Positions 48,201 to 56,785 of a DNA stretch of 64,000 nucleotides are shown one piece after another. The translations under genes and the position numbers were made by a program. The stretch's first letter is position 1; each line of letters starts with the position of its first letter. This stretch comes from Lumbricus terrestris. Its lineage: Eukaryota; Annelida; Clitellata; Crassiclitellata; Lumbricidae. The notes beneath the pieces were generated by a model. The model was not told where the DNA came from and searched no databases. It worked only from the letters and a program-made list of their open reading frames with translations. The DNA lies in the NCBI GenBank assembly GCA_949752735.1, contig OX457042.1:27842772-27906771 (forward strand). Direction: 5' to 3'.

Positions 48201-51200
48201 TTTATACATAGACAGGTACACTGTAGGTAGAGAAGTGCGTGTAGCATGGTTGAGCATAATAATTTTGCATGATGACAAATTGCATCAAACATGATCAAAG
48301 CACCGCATACAGCCATACACACGTACATGATGATATATGTAAATTAAATGGCCTGCTCTAATTATAATATGAATCTTTTTTTAATTAAAATATGTTTTGC
48401 CCGTCTTCTTGCTAGATTGAAAGTCGGAAGTTGGATTGGAAGGTGGAGTCAAAGGTTGGGTCAATGGATAATGCAAAACACAGACCCGGCGGAGGAGAGA
48501 AGAAGGTAAGCACAGACAGACAGACAGACAGACAAGCAGACAAACAGACAGACCAGACAGACAGACGAGACAGACAGACAGACAGGGAGACATTAATATA
48601 TAGACAGGCTCTCCCTCTGCCTGGAGGCTGGCATGCCGCAAAGAAACATACGGATATAGTATGTCATCAATATGTCATTATATTCCAGGTGACAAGTTGT
48701 TGATGATGTTCCATGCTATGCTATCTTATGCTAAGTCTAAGACACAGCCTAATACTTTACTATGGGGCTCTTAGAAAGACTGGGGGGTTGAACCCCAATC
48801 CCCAACCCCCCGGCAATTCTCACCCTGGGTATAAGATGGCATAGTTGTGAGGCGGCAATATCAAATACAGTTACAATGTATTGTTTATTACGGCATGTCG
48901 TGCTGTGGCAGCGTAGCATATCATAGCATAATTATGTTGCATAGAGCAGATGTCATAATAGCAGAAATCTCATAGGATGCAATGACTTAGCTTGGCATAA
49001 CATAACATTGCATGACAGCGCAAATACATTGTAGCATAGAGTAACAAAACGCATTTAACGGCACATGTTAGACCGAATCGTTCCTTTAGAGGCGGTGAAC
49101 AAATGTAGGTCTACACAAAGGGCAACACTCACCTACTATACTCTACATTGCGCGATGACATGCATACCGTACAGTGCATAGTATACATGTAACATGCGCT
49201 ATAATAGGGATAGATATAGCGCTTGTCGGGAGCGTTGTTGGAGTTACATCGGCCACCGAGATCCTCGGTGGCCGAGTGGGTTGGTAGCCCGCTCGCCACG
49301 CCGGCGGCCCGGGTTCTATTCCCGGTCGGTCGGTTTATCAGAGATTAATTTCTCGGATCTTTACTGCGGGTGGCTCGGTCGCAATATAAACGTGGAGTAC
49401 CGGTGGTGAGGGATCTCACCCTCAGGGTCGAGGCCATAAGACAGCCGCTATATAAATATGCGATTAAATTTACATTTACATTAAAGTGACATTGATGTGC
49501 ACAGATCGAAAGCAAGAAGCTGGAATGGAAGGGCGAGTCAAAGGTTGGATCAATGGACAACGCTCAGCACAAGCCAGGAGGCGGAGAGAAGAAGGTATTA
49601 CAATAGCTACATGTATTACAATAGCTATATATTGGGGCGCGGTGGTGTAGTGGTGGCGTCGTTGCCTTGAGGCCGGAAGGTTCGAGGTTCGAATCAACCT
49701 CAAGTCGCCGCGTAGGGACCTTGGGCAAGTCCTCACTCGCAATTGCTCAGCGCTTCGGCGTGAAACTCCGATGCAGTGTCCGCTCTGCAGTCGGGAGCGC
49801 CTCTGAGTAGCGAGCTTGAAGGGGCGCTATAACAAGTGCACATACAAACAAATACCATTGCGTAATATAGACTACGGTATGGTTGTGACTGGTAGGATGG
49901 CGTACTGGTAATATTCCAGGAGAGCTGAAGAGGCAGATAATTGAAGTTATTCTGACTATAGCCTGTATCTGGAATGGTGTTGGCTGAATGGTGTCGGTTA
50001 TACCGTTATGGTAGTTTTTATTCCTCGCATTGGCTAAATATAGCACCTAAATATATGCTCCTACTCAGAGGCAATCACGACTATAGCGCGGACAATGCAT
50101 CGGAGTTTCACGCCGAAGTGCAATAGCAATATTGCGAGGGAAGTATTTGCTCATGGTGCATATACGCGGCGGCCTGAGGTGGATTCAAACCTAGGACCCT
50201 ACGGCTCCAAGGCACCGAACCCACCTCTACATCACCGCGTCCCACGAATGTTTACATGGTCCATTATGCCATTATGGCATTATGTGGTATGCCACAAATT
50301 TTGTAGTAATGTGTATTAGGGTGTGTCTAAAAATTAAAATGTCGATGTCAATATCGACCAATATGATTTTGTGTTCCACCTTCCGAAATATAGTTACCTG
50401 CCAAATTAGGTGAAAATCGGAATAGATTTAGGACTTGCTCAAAGCACCGGAAGAATAGCCACTTGGGCGACATTGTGACACATTGTAATTTTCACAGATC
50501 CAAGCAAAATTGAACGCATAGCCATCAGATATGAGGCAAAATCCAAAGAAGTACTCTAAGTTGTCATAGTTTATTCCTCTTAGTACATTTGAAAACAAAA
50601 TTGGATTTACTTGACCATTGCAGAACAGATTGTTTCTCTCCTTTATTTTTGGCCACGACTTCATTGACTTCATAAAAGGAGTGCATAAAAGTCACTCTAC
50701 CAGATCATTCGTCTCTCTTAGGTCGGGTAAGCTATTATGATTTAATTTAGCCTGACTACCATCGTTGCGAGTCTCAATCACGAAGAGAGTAGCCCAATCC
50801 GAGGATCTTGAATATTTTTTGTGGTGGCTTTTGGTAAGCTTACAGTAGGAAGCCTCTCATGAGATCAGATCCCAGATCATCAAATTCGTTGCGCATGCTG
50901 TAGTCTATGACTCGTCAAAAAGCTGTGGCCAACCAGGGTTTATGACAAAAATCAAAGGTGTCGAGAAACTACTGTTAGGGAAACAGGTAAGACTTCTCTG
51001 GCGTGGTAGGTATGGATTCCCCTTTGGGCTTCGTTGTTTCAAGTATACAAGTGAAATAGTACTTCACGTGAGACCAAGTTGCTGTCACAGAGAGTGACAC
51101 CTCAAGTAAATGATTCCATACCTTTTCAGAGTAGGATGGTCGAGATTATCCTCTTTGTGCTTTGATGTTGCTGAATGGAAAATTGATAACTGAAAAGCCA

Positions 51201-54200
51201 CAACTTACTCTATCATGTAAATCGCATATGACATCCAACGCCCTCGGTGAAATGCACGTGGTTACCTGAACTTTATTCCCTTTAGTGGAATTCATCTTTG
51301 GAAAATGGCTGTTAGCTCTGGCAGCTCTTGACTAAAGACTCCCAATACGGGAGTCCTTGCAGAATCATGCAGTGAAACACTTTTTTACAACAATTTCAGA
51401 GGCATGGCATCGATGGCAAGGTTCAAGAGGTCCTTCCCCCAATTTCGCTTCCAGCCTCATGCATATGCCGCTCTTGCAACTCGTTTTACTCGCCACTGTG
51501 TCAAAACACATGGCCAGGATTTTGTCTTCCAATCACCAGCTTTAGATCTCAGCCATCAAGAATCTGGCATGACAATAGCTGTCACTGATTGGAGTTAGGG
51601 GATAGCCAATAGCTTGGTAGCATCCTTATGAAATATACCATTATCGTCCTATCTCTGTAGAATCTGGCATGAACTTGTTATTCAAGTGAAGAGTAAGAAG
51701 AACCTGTGACTAAGAAGAATCTCTGCTACCAGGACTGTAAGGTCATCTCTCCCAAATGGAAAAGTACAATTGATACTCTCTCTCTTATACGTTGTCATCC
51801 AGACTGATTCTGATTCCGTGGTGTATGCATAAATTGAGCAGTACCTTGCATGGGAACCTCTCCTTTGTGAAGACTGCAGCTTCGCATAGCCGAAGTGATA
51901 TCAGTAGTGCCTATCAACTAGGCCTAAATCTCAGTTTATTTGTAATCAATTTTGCATTGCGCCTGCTATATGATACAAGAATTAAAAGCACCACTTCCCG
52001 CCATTTGCAACACATGACCAGTGACAAAAACAACATCACATCAGTAAAGACATGATCATGAATGTTTATTTTCTGGGAACTAGTCACTGAGAAGGGTTCT
52101 ATAGCATGCAGCTCGCATGTATTGAAATCGTAGATTCTAATGCTTGCAATGCAACCGTGTCCTTAACTTCCGTCCTCTTGAGCAAGTCTTAAATGTTCAG
52201 CTATCGTGATATAATTTCAGATATTCAGTTTACACATGATTTGGCACAAAAATTTCACTTGGTCGTTAAAAAATCTTTTATTTGAAAATTTCACATGTAC
52301 CTTAAAAACACCCTAATGTGTATGATATTCTATAATACAATGTAAGGTATGTTATAATTGGCACTGTAGGTATCGGTTGTGATATAGTTATAGTACACAA
52401 ACTATGCTTTACCCGCAAACGGCTAAAGCATTTTTTCTACCCGACCCCTACCTGCAACACAGGACCGCTGCATATACCCGTCATCATCATCAACATCCTT
52501 AGGCTCAACGCCCGTAGGAGTCCGACGCCACTCTCTGTCTGAGTCTGTCTCGCGTCATGCTGCCCAGCTTCAACAGGTCCGGTCAGCAGGTCTGCTCCAC
52601 ACCATTAACATCTTGGAGCAGCTAGACCACCCTGTCTGATTGAAGAGAATATTGGGAGAGAGGCATGAAGGACAACTTGGGTCAATGCCCGTATGTGTCC
52701 CACGCTCTCCTCCGACTCTCTCCACCGGTCTGTCCTGACCGGCCTGTGCAAGTCAGCTCCACATCATGACAACTTGAAGCATCTGGGTCGCTATGTCACT
52801 TGTGCCGTGGTTTTTGCGGATTACAATCGTCTTGGTCTTTTACTGCCAGCGTATCGCCACCCATCTGGCAAACCTTCCTCCTTTTGTCCGGGCTTAGGAC
52901 CGGCACAGGGACGTTGTTGGTTCCCTGTGGCGGAGGATGGATGCAGTTTAACGTCGTGCCCAGGACAAATATACCCGTGCCCGACTCTAATTTTGCACCA
53001 TCGTTATGCCAGACTGTACACTGTGCCATTTACGTGGACTGGTCGTGCAATTATGGTGCAATGTGTGGTAGGCCTAATTAATTATTATATGTCGTATGTA
53101 GCAAAGCGTTATGTATAACATATTTCTGTTAAGTAAATCGAGCCCAGAATTCATTCTAGGACTCTTTCAATTTCATGGGATACAGTATATCCTCTGTTAT
53201 TACTGCCACATTTTATTGTGTGGTATACTATATGAGACTCGGCAGAGAGATCTTCTGGATTTTAACTCATTTCTTGACTTGATGCGCAATCGGTCCAAGC
53301 CAAGGGCGGATACAGAAATTTTCGAAGGGGGGGGCAAAGTCCTACGGAAGTACTCATGGGGGGAGGCCACATCTATACTTTCCGAACAAAATAGTTGGTC
53401 AAAAATAAAGAACTTTCTAAATTGGGGAGGCATGGCCGGGTTGGCCCCCTGGATCCGCCTCTGGTCCAAGCTTCATGCATGAAACGCTTGTGATATGGAA
53501 GATGTCAATAATTTATGTGTATTTTTCAGATTGAAACTGTGAAGCTCGACTTCAAGGATAAGGCACAGCCAAAGATTGGTTCCAAGGACTACATCGATCA
53601 TAAGCCAGGCGGAGGTACAAAGAAGGTACGGACTTAATTCTGAGCAGAACAATTATTATATAAAATCACATGTAGACTAGACCTATAAAAAACCAATTAT
53701 ATAATTATGCAATTATATAAAATCACATTTACAACGATGCTTCGATTTTGGATGGAAAGATTATTTCTAAACTCTAGGCTATTTATCGATTGATTGGTAG
53801 GTGAATGTTCGCAATGTTATGTTTTGCAAGTAGAGTTTGTGATGCGATGTTTGGAATGTAACTAACGACTGTAGTGAAGGCCCTATATTTTCTATGTTTG
53901 TACATGTAAGTGTATTGGTTGGAATGCGATGTTTATAATGTAATGTTGTGGTGTGGTGTTTGTTAAGTTAAAATGCTTGTGAGGTGATGTTTGCAATGTA
54001 ATTTTTATTTGGAATATCTCTATAATACAATAGAGGAAAATGTAATATATATCTTGCCATGCCTTGTCTCTATTACCTCCTCATATTGCCCTGCCTTACT
54101 TCATATTGCCTTGCATTGTCGAAGCTCTCCTTGCCTTGATTTACTTTCCACTTTACATTACCTTGCCTCATCTTCTACAACTTGCTTTGTCCCTAGTTTT

Positions 54201-55783
54201 GTCCACGGCTTTTCTCAAGTCCATGTGCCTTGTCCTTAGACCTTCAATCACGATTTCCATCCATGTTTTCGGCAGTCTTCCTCTACTTCACTTTCCCTCT
54301 GCAATAATGAAAAACAACTGAAAATCTGTAACACAGAAAGGGTTAGGTGACTACTAAATGCGTTAAAATCTGTCTTCATTTTAAACGAATCTGACGTGTT
54401 TAGCCTACATAGAAACACAGTATTTTCAAACATTTTTTTGTTCTTCGTCTTTATTGAATGGGTTCGTTTTTAGTAGACTTTCGATCGAGTTTACACGTTC
54501 ATCGTTTATTTTTTTAAATTTCATTTTTGTAGATAGAAGCACTGAAATTAGATTTCAAGGAGAAAGCGCAATCCAAGGTTGGCTCTATGCCGGGCGATAA
54601 TAAACAGGTAACGTCGGTTAAATATGGAACACAGAATTTCCATCCGATGTTGTGATTAGTCTCGGGATTTCTCCTCTGCCAGTCACCGATTGGACAGATA
54701 AAAAAACTTAGAATATTCATGAGAATTTGATTATACAATTTCACAGCTTTCACGGCCATTTTCCAATGCAAACACGAAAAGAATTCCGAATAGTCATTTC
54801 GATGTTAACCGTTGAAAAACAGTCAGAATCGTAACTGTTAACGAAACCAGCTACCAATAGAGTAATTACGTGAATAATTGACTTAGCACTGATGAATTAT
54901 TTCCTTGCTAAAATAGTTAATTTATTTTTAACGCCGTATCGAAATTTATTGCGAAAGCTTTCTGTAATAATTATGATGCTGTTTAGATCGACGATCAGAA
55001 CAATTTGAATTCCGACGAAACTGCTACATCATCACGGACTGAATCTGTTGCGGAAACAGCAGAGGAGGTTGGTATACAGCCTACATATATGGTTTCTAGT
55101 TCTACCAATAGGTGGCCCTCAATCCACGCCGTTCAGAGCCTCTGATGTGAAGCTATATGAATGTACTGCCTGGTGCCATTCCAGCGCTCGTGAAGAAGCC
55201 GGTGCCCTGCGCTTGACCTTCGAGTGACGCTTTAGAAATTTGGAAATTACGATTTATGATACATATATGCATCTGTAATAGGCTAAGTTGTTCCCTGCTC
55301 TAGACACTGCTCTCAGTTGTCTCCCTTTATTCTGTCTCGATCGCCCTTGTTCCCTTCCCTATCCTGCTCTACCCTATCCTACCCTACCATTCCCTACCAT
55401 GCCTATCTGTCCCAGCCACGCCCTAAGCTTCCTACCATATCCTATGCCCTACCATACCCTATCTATCCATACCTTACCCTTCTCTACCCAGCCTAAGCCT
55501 GCTCTTACCTACCATACCATGCCATACCATAACATAACATACCATACCGTACCATACTCTACCCTGCTCTATCCCACCCTTCCACGCCCTGCTCCTCTCA
55601 ACCATATCCTACCATGCCCTGCCCTGCGTGTCATACCCCACCCTACCTTACTCAACCCTACGGTACCATTCCCTACCCTATAGTCTACCGTGCCTTAATT
55701 TCCCCGCAGTCCCAATCATCCGCTGAACAATTGCCATAATTATTTGCACTTGTTTTTCTCAACAGGGTGCTGTCCAAAACTAG
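33061..55783 (+). CDS. tau/MAP2/MAP4-family microtubule-associated protein (12 coding exons)
   Basis: Twelve exons join without a frame error to 579 residues: 33061-33097, 36158-37087, 38486-38538, 39083-39152, 39999-40099, 46770-46868, 48416-48505, 49505-49594, 53530-53625, 54533-54607, 54987-55067, 55766-55783. Residues 13-322 (exon 2) are acidic then Ala/Lys/Gly-rich, like the projection domains of this family. A Pro-rich [11 protein letters not shown] precedes five repeats ending in PGGG (exons 5-9) and a sixth degenerate one (exon 10). Key motifs: KIGS, KCGS, KVGS, KVGS, KIGS, KVGS. KXGS serines are MARK-kinase sites in vertebrate tau. Exon 6 has [20 protein letters not shown], close to tau repeat 2 including its Cys. 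The protein should bind and stabilise microtubules, mainly in neurons. As the probable single invertebrate member, it cannot be called MAPT, MAP2 or MAP4. Confidence 0.93.
33098..36157. other. MAP intron 1
   Basis: Contains SINE tail copies at 34165-34225 and 34460-34520, TA microsatellites near 33830-33872 and 34965-35115, and an ATAC run near 33330. 35140-35600 is single-copy-looking, more balanced sequence of unknown role. A GATG/GAGA tract runs through 35810-36115. Confidence 0.5.
36006..36097. repeat. (GA)n microsatellite just upstream of MAP exon 2
   Basis: About 90 bp of pure GA ending about 60 bp before the exon 2 acceptor. A separate T-rich tract (ttgtttttgtcttgcag) serves the splice site. 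Confidence 0.95.
36158..37087 (+). CDS. MAP exon 2 (large projection-domain exon)
   Basis: 930 nt, phase 2 in and phase 1 out, donor gcgag|gtagga. Encodes residues 13-322. Early short motifs are NPF (34-36), [12 protein letters not shown] (97-104) and DLL (128-130). A run of VTSP/EVTS units follows, then a Lys/Ala/Gly-rich basic tail ([13 protein letters not shown]). Long minus-strand frames over this exon are antisense shadows produced by its GC-rich codon use. Confidence 0.88.
37088..38485. other. MAP intron 2 with (GGAT)n minisatellite
   Basis: 37620-38150 is a complex array of GGATGGATGGAT with GGTTATGGGTGGGTGGATGG units repeated about every 85-120 bp. The rest is AT-rich. A SINE tail (gaggcgctatataaattt) lies at 38435-38453. 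Confidence 0.8.
38486..38538 (+). CDS. MAP exon 3
   Basis: Completes Gly across the junction, then [17 protein letters not shown], ending at gtaaac. Phase fits both neighbours. Short and Ser/Lys-rich, so lower confidence than the repeat exons. Confidence 0.7.
39083..39152 (+). CDS. MAP exon 4
   Basis: Acceptor cttattacag; reads [18 protein letters not shown] then SGIKS plus one base before gtgaga. That base pairs with CG at 39999 to give Pro. Basic, Ser-rich linker. Confidence 0.72.
39258..39560. repeat. (TATG)n microsatellite
   Basis: About 300 bp of TATG with TGTG and GCATG variants, in MAP intron 4. Reading frames on both strands are artefacts. Followed by an (ATTC)n run at 39600-39675 and a SINE tail (minus) at 39676-39790. 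Confidence 0.95.
39999..40099 (+). CDS. MAP exon 5 (Pro-rich segment and repeat 1)
   Basis: Reads [15 protein letters not shown], then [17 protein letters not shown], ending at gtaggt. SP/TP sites are followed directly by the first repeat core, the same order as in vertebrate tau. Confidence 0.88.
40140..40410. repeat. (GAAT)n repeat
   Basis: Degenerate GAATGAATGAGTGAAC words right after exon 5, ending at the LINE fragment. Confidence 0.85.
40420..41603 (+). mobile_element. 5'-truncated LINE, reverse transcriptase C-terminus and 3' end
   Basis: Plus-strand frames read [35 protein letters not shown] and then, after a stop and a shift, [20 protein letters not shown]. This is the region after the catalytic box of a CR1/Jockey-like reverse transcriptase. 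The coding remnant ends at 41210; a 3'UTR and a (TCTATG)n tail at 41570-41603 follow. Inactive. It lies in MAP intron 5. Confidence 0.82.
41604..42203. other. MAP intron 5, unassigned
   Basis: No gene or known repeat. A near-repeat, 'gtagactatgggacatatat' (about 41727) and 'agtagactatcatgggacag' (about 41772), is present. Confidence 0.4.
42204..42382. mobile_element. GTGCTTAAAGTGTG MITE
   Basis: The left end GGGCTTAAAGTGTGG and right end CCACACTTTAAGCACT are inverted. The interior has several GGACGGCGTCC/GGGCGTCCAGGC units, themselves partly inverted, so the element can fold strongly. The related copy at 19425-19570 supports a family. Confidence 0.72.
43310..43470 (+). promoter_or_regulatory. 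candidate internal promoter and alternative first exon of the MAP gene
   Basis: The ATG at 43447 opens MSSGDDGK and ends exactly at a consensus donor (gcaag|gtaagt, 43470/43471) in phase 0. Joining it to exon 6 (46770, phase 0) gives [18 protein letters not shown], a short protein of about 190 residues made of repeats 2-6 and the tail. Upstream is a TATA-like ATTTATTTAAAGG (about 43353) about 80 bp ahead. Family isoforms from internal promoters are plausible; transcript proof is absent. Confidence 0.5.
43515..43895. mobile_element. decayed GGGGCGGATCC-type MITE
   Basis: Contains 'ggcatggccggattggcccc' near its right end and 'ttttggcagaaatgtcttga'-type interior repeats, like the copies at 31549 and 47536. 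Ends are eroded. Confidence 0.5.
44402..46477 (-). mobile_element. CACTA/CMC-like DNA transposon with decayed coding region
   Basis: Termini CACTGGTCAACA (44402) and TGTTGACCAGTG (ending 46477) are inverted and flanked by TTA on both sides, a 3-bp target duplication. A second inverted block, GCACGTAA.GTTTTTGAGAAA, occurs about 100 bp inside each end. CACT(A/G) ends plus 3-bp duplications point to the CACTA/Mirage/Chapaev group. Length 2.08 kb. Confidence 0.72.
44930..45950 (-). pseudogene. broken coding region inside the CACTA-like element
   Basis: The minus strand reads [16 protein letters not shown] near 45700, then [20 protein letters not shown] near 45440, and [18 protein letters not shown] and [13 protein letters not shown] further on. 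I recognise these as parts of a multi-copy protein common in cnidarian and deuterostome genomes whose members often lie in repeats. Frameshifts and stops make it a pseudogene. The terminal repeats around it suggest that the family travels with this transposon. Confidence 0.6.
46770..46868 (+). CDS. MAP exon 6 (repeat 2, with Cys)
   Basis: [33 protein letters not shown]; 33 codons, phase 0 at both ends. This is the repeat most like vertebrate tau repeat 2, including the single cysteine of KCGS. Confidence 0.93.
46915..47220. repeat. 30-bp minisatellite, about 9 copies, MAP intron 6
   Basis: Unit 'tctttgtctgtcttcctgcc' plus 'ttcgtctgtg', beginning about 50 bp after the exon 6 donor. Pyrimidine-rich on the transcribed strand. 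Confidence 0.9.
47536..47935. mobile_element. GGGGCGGATCC-type MITE interrupted by a SINE tail
   Basis: Starts AAGGGCGGATACAGAAATTT and contains 'ggccatggccggattggtcc'. At 47718-47775 it is interrupted by 'gggagcgcctctgaacggtt', 'gaggcgctttataaatg' and an ATAC run, a SINE fragment. Flanks (GATTTAGCC / GTTTTAGCT) are a doubtful duplication. Confidence 0.55.
48416..48505 (+). CDS. MAP exon 7 (repeat 3)
   Basis: [30 protein letters not shown]; 30 codons, phase 0. Nearly a duplicate of exon 8, indicating tandem exon duplication. Confidence 0.93.
49255..49462 (+). repeat. tRNA-derived SINE (family 2)
   Basis: Head with an A-box (ggtggccgagtgggttgg) and B-box-like 'gggttctattcccgg', as in Leu/Ser-type tRNAs, followed by a body ending 'gccgctatataaatatg'. 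Its body differs from family 1. It ends about 45 bp before exon 8. Confidence 0.72.
49505..49594 (+). CDS. MAP exon 8 (repeat 4)
   Basis: [30 protein letters not shown]; 30 codons, phase 0 at both ends. Confidence 0.93.
49633..49855 (+). repeat. tRNA-derived SINE (family 1)
   Basis: Near-identical to the copy at 21560-21775 ('ggtggtgtagtggtggcgtc', 'ggttcgaggttcgaatcaac', 'ggggcgctataacaagtgca'), starting 38 bp after exon 8. An older inverted copy is at about 50050-50250. Confidence 0.8.
50317..52315. mobile_element. hAT-like DNA transposon, about 2 kb
   Basis: Termini TAGGGTG and CACCCTA are inverted and flanked by a perfect 8-bp duplication, ATGTGTAT (50309-50316 and 52316-52323). That duplication fits the hAT preference nTnnnnAn, and TAGGG fits hAT ends. 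Short open stretches inside (50673-50428 minus; 51404-51598 and 51792-52055 plus) are not recognisable as transposase. Non-autonomous or decayed. Confidence 0.65.
52324..53295. other. MAP intron 8, unassigned
   Basis: No gene. 52480-52760 resembles repetitive non-coding sequence with a 'cgccgtaggagtccgac'-type stretch. 52865-52965 contains a possible relative of the 110-bp repeat. Confidence 0.35.
53300..53461. mobile_element. GGGGCGGATCC-type MITE, well-preserved short copy
   Basis: Ends AAGGGCGGATACAGAAATTT and CCCTGGATCCGCCTCT. Flanked by GGTCCAAGC on both sides, a 9-bp target duplication. 68 bp upstream of exon 9. Confidence 0.8.
53530..53625 (+). CDS. MAP exon 9 (repeat 5)
   Basis: [32 protein letters not shown]; 32 codons, phase 0. 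KLDFKD..Q.KIGS is very close to vertebrate tau repeat 4. Confidence 0.94.
53626..54532. other. MAP intron 9
   Basis: AT-rich. 53780-54000 repeats 'gatgtttg.aatgtaa' words, and 54055-54240 is CCTTGCCT/ATTGCC-rich low complexity. No gene. Confidence 0.45.
54533..54607 (+). CDS. MAP exon 10 (degenerate repeat 6)
   Basis: [19 protein letters not shown] then PGDNKQ; 25 codons, phase 0. It keeps KLDFKE and KVGS but lacks the PGGG turn, comparable to the pseudo-repeat after the last true repeat of vertebrate tau. Confidence 0.92.
54987..55067 (+). CDS. MAP exon 11 (acidic tail)
   Basis: [19 protein letters not shown] then SVAETAEE; 27 codons, phase 0. Ser/Thr/Glu-rich tail after the repeats. Confidence 0.85.
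55175..55258 (+). repeat. SINE-like (TAATCG) family fragment, MAP intron 11
   Basis: 'ccagcgctcgtgaagaagcc ggtgccctgcgcttg' followed by 'gacgctttagaaatttgg' is the reverse complement of the body at 3370-3425. Degraded. Confidence 0.5.
55330..55690. repeat. TACCATACCCTA low-complexity tract
   Basis: Degenerate TACCCTA/TACCATA/CCTGCTC words over about 360 bp upstream of the last coding exon. Confidence 0.75.
55766..55783 (+). CDS. MAP exon 12 (last codons and stop)
   Basis: GAVQN then TAG, after acceptor tttttctcaacag; phase 0 fits exon 11. The five-codon ending makes the model plausible but weaker than the repeat exons. If exon 11 were read through its donor instead, the tail would differ. 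Confidence 0.7.
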   Translation, partial: GAVQN

Positions 55784-56153
55784 ATGGAGTCGTTTGGCGC
55801 AAGAAAACCAGAAGGAAACATCAACTGAAGTTACTGAAGACAAAGTCGAGTCCTTCAAGTGTAGACTATAACCGTATAGTGACCGCTTCAGATTTCGTCT
55901 CGAAGTTTGGTTCTGTTCTATTGAAATCTCTGTCTCTCTATACTTCTATATGTTACTGTCTCTCTGTCTGTTTGTTTGTTTCTGTCTGTCTGTGTATCTA
56001 TCTATTTATCTAGCATTCGTTAAGCCATAGAAATACTATCGACTCATCGTTAGGGCAAAATGGTAAGATAAACAAAATCAAGGATTGTCCGTTATCATTA
56101 GTTGCTTTTGTGGTAGAACGCTCACAGTCTTGAACTGTGTCAAAGCATCATCA

Positions 56154-56632
56154 CGGTGTATCACCTGAACGGTGTATCACCTGAACGGTATATCACCTGA
56201 GCGGTGTATCACTGAACGGTATATCACCTGAGCGGTGTATCACCTGAACGCTGTATCACCTGAACGGTGTATCACCTGAACGGTGTATCACCTGAACGGT
56301 GTATCACCTGAACGGTGTATATCACCTGAACGGTGTATATCACCTGAACGGTGTATCACCTGAACGGTGTATCACCTGAACGGTGTATATCACCTGAACG
56401 GTGTATATCACCTGAACGGTGTATATCACCTGAACGGTGTATATCACCTGAACGGTGTATCACCTGAACGGTGTAGCACCTGAACGGTGTATCACCTGAA
56501 CGCTGTATCACCTGAACGGTGTATCACCTGAACGGTGTATCACCTGAACGGTGTATCACCTGAACGGTGTATCACCTGAACGGTGTATCACCTGAACGGT
56601 GTATCACCTGAACGCTGTATCACCAGATGCAA
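56154..56632. repeat. 16-18-bp minisatellite of CACCTG boxes
   Basis: Unit TATCACCTGAACGGTG (some copies with an extra TA), 27 CACCTG copies by eye, no unique spacers. Each unit contains CACC...GGTG, able to pair. It lies in the likely MAP 3'UTR, 370 bp after the stop. Confidence 0.95.
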
Positions 56633-56689
56633 GTAAGTTCTAATTAATGCAGAAGGCACACACATGTCCAACAACGTTGAATGGACTAT

Positions 56690-56785
56690 TCTATTCCAAA
56701 CAATGTTTGCGTCTATTCCAAACAATGTTTGCGTCTATTCCAAACAATGTTTGCGTCTATTCCAAACAATGTTTGCGTCTATTGC
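56690..56785. repeat. 22-bp minisatellite with a near-palindromic CAAACAATGTTTG core
   Basis: Four copies of 'tctattccaaacaatgtttg' plus 'cg'. Confidence 0.92.

Noticed and set aside
56154..56632. CRISPR-like array
   Set aside because: Units are contiguous, 16-18 bp, without unique spacers, in an animal genome: an ordinary minisatellite.
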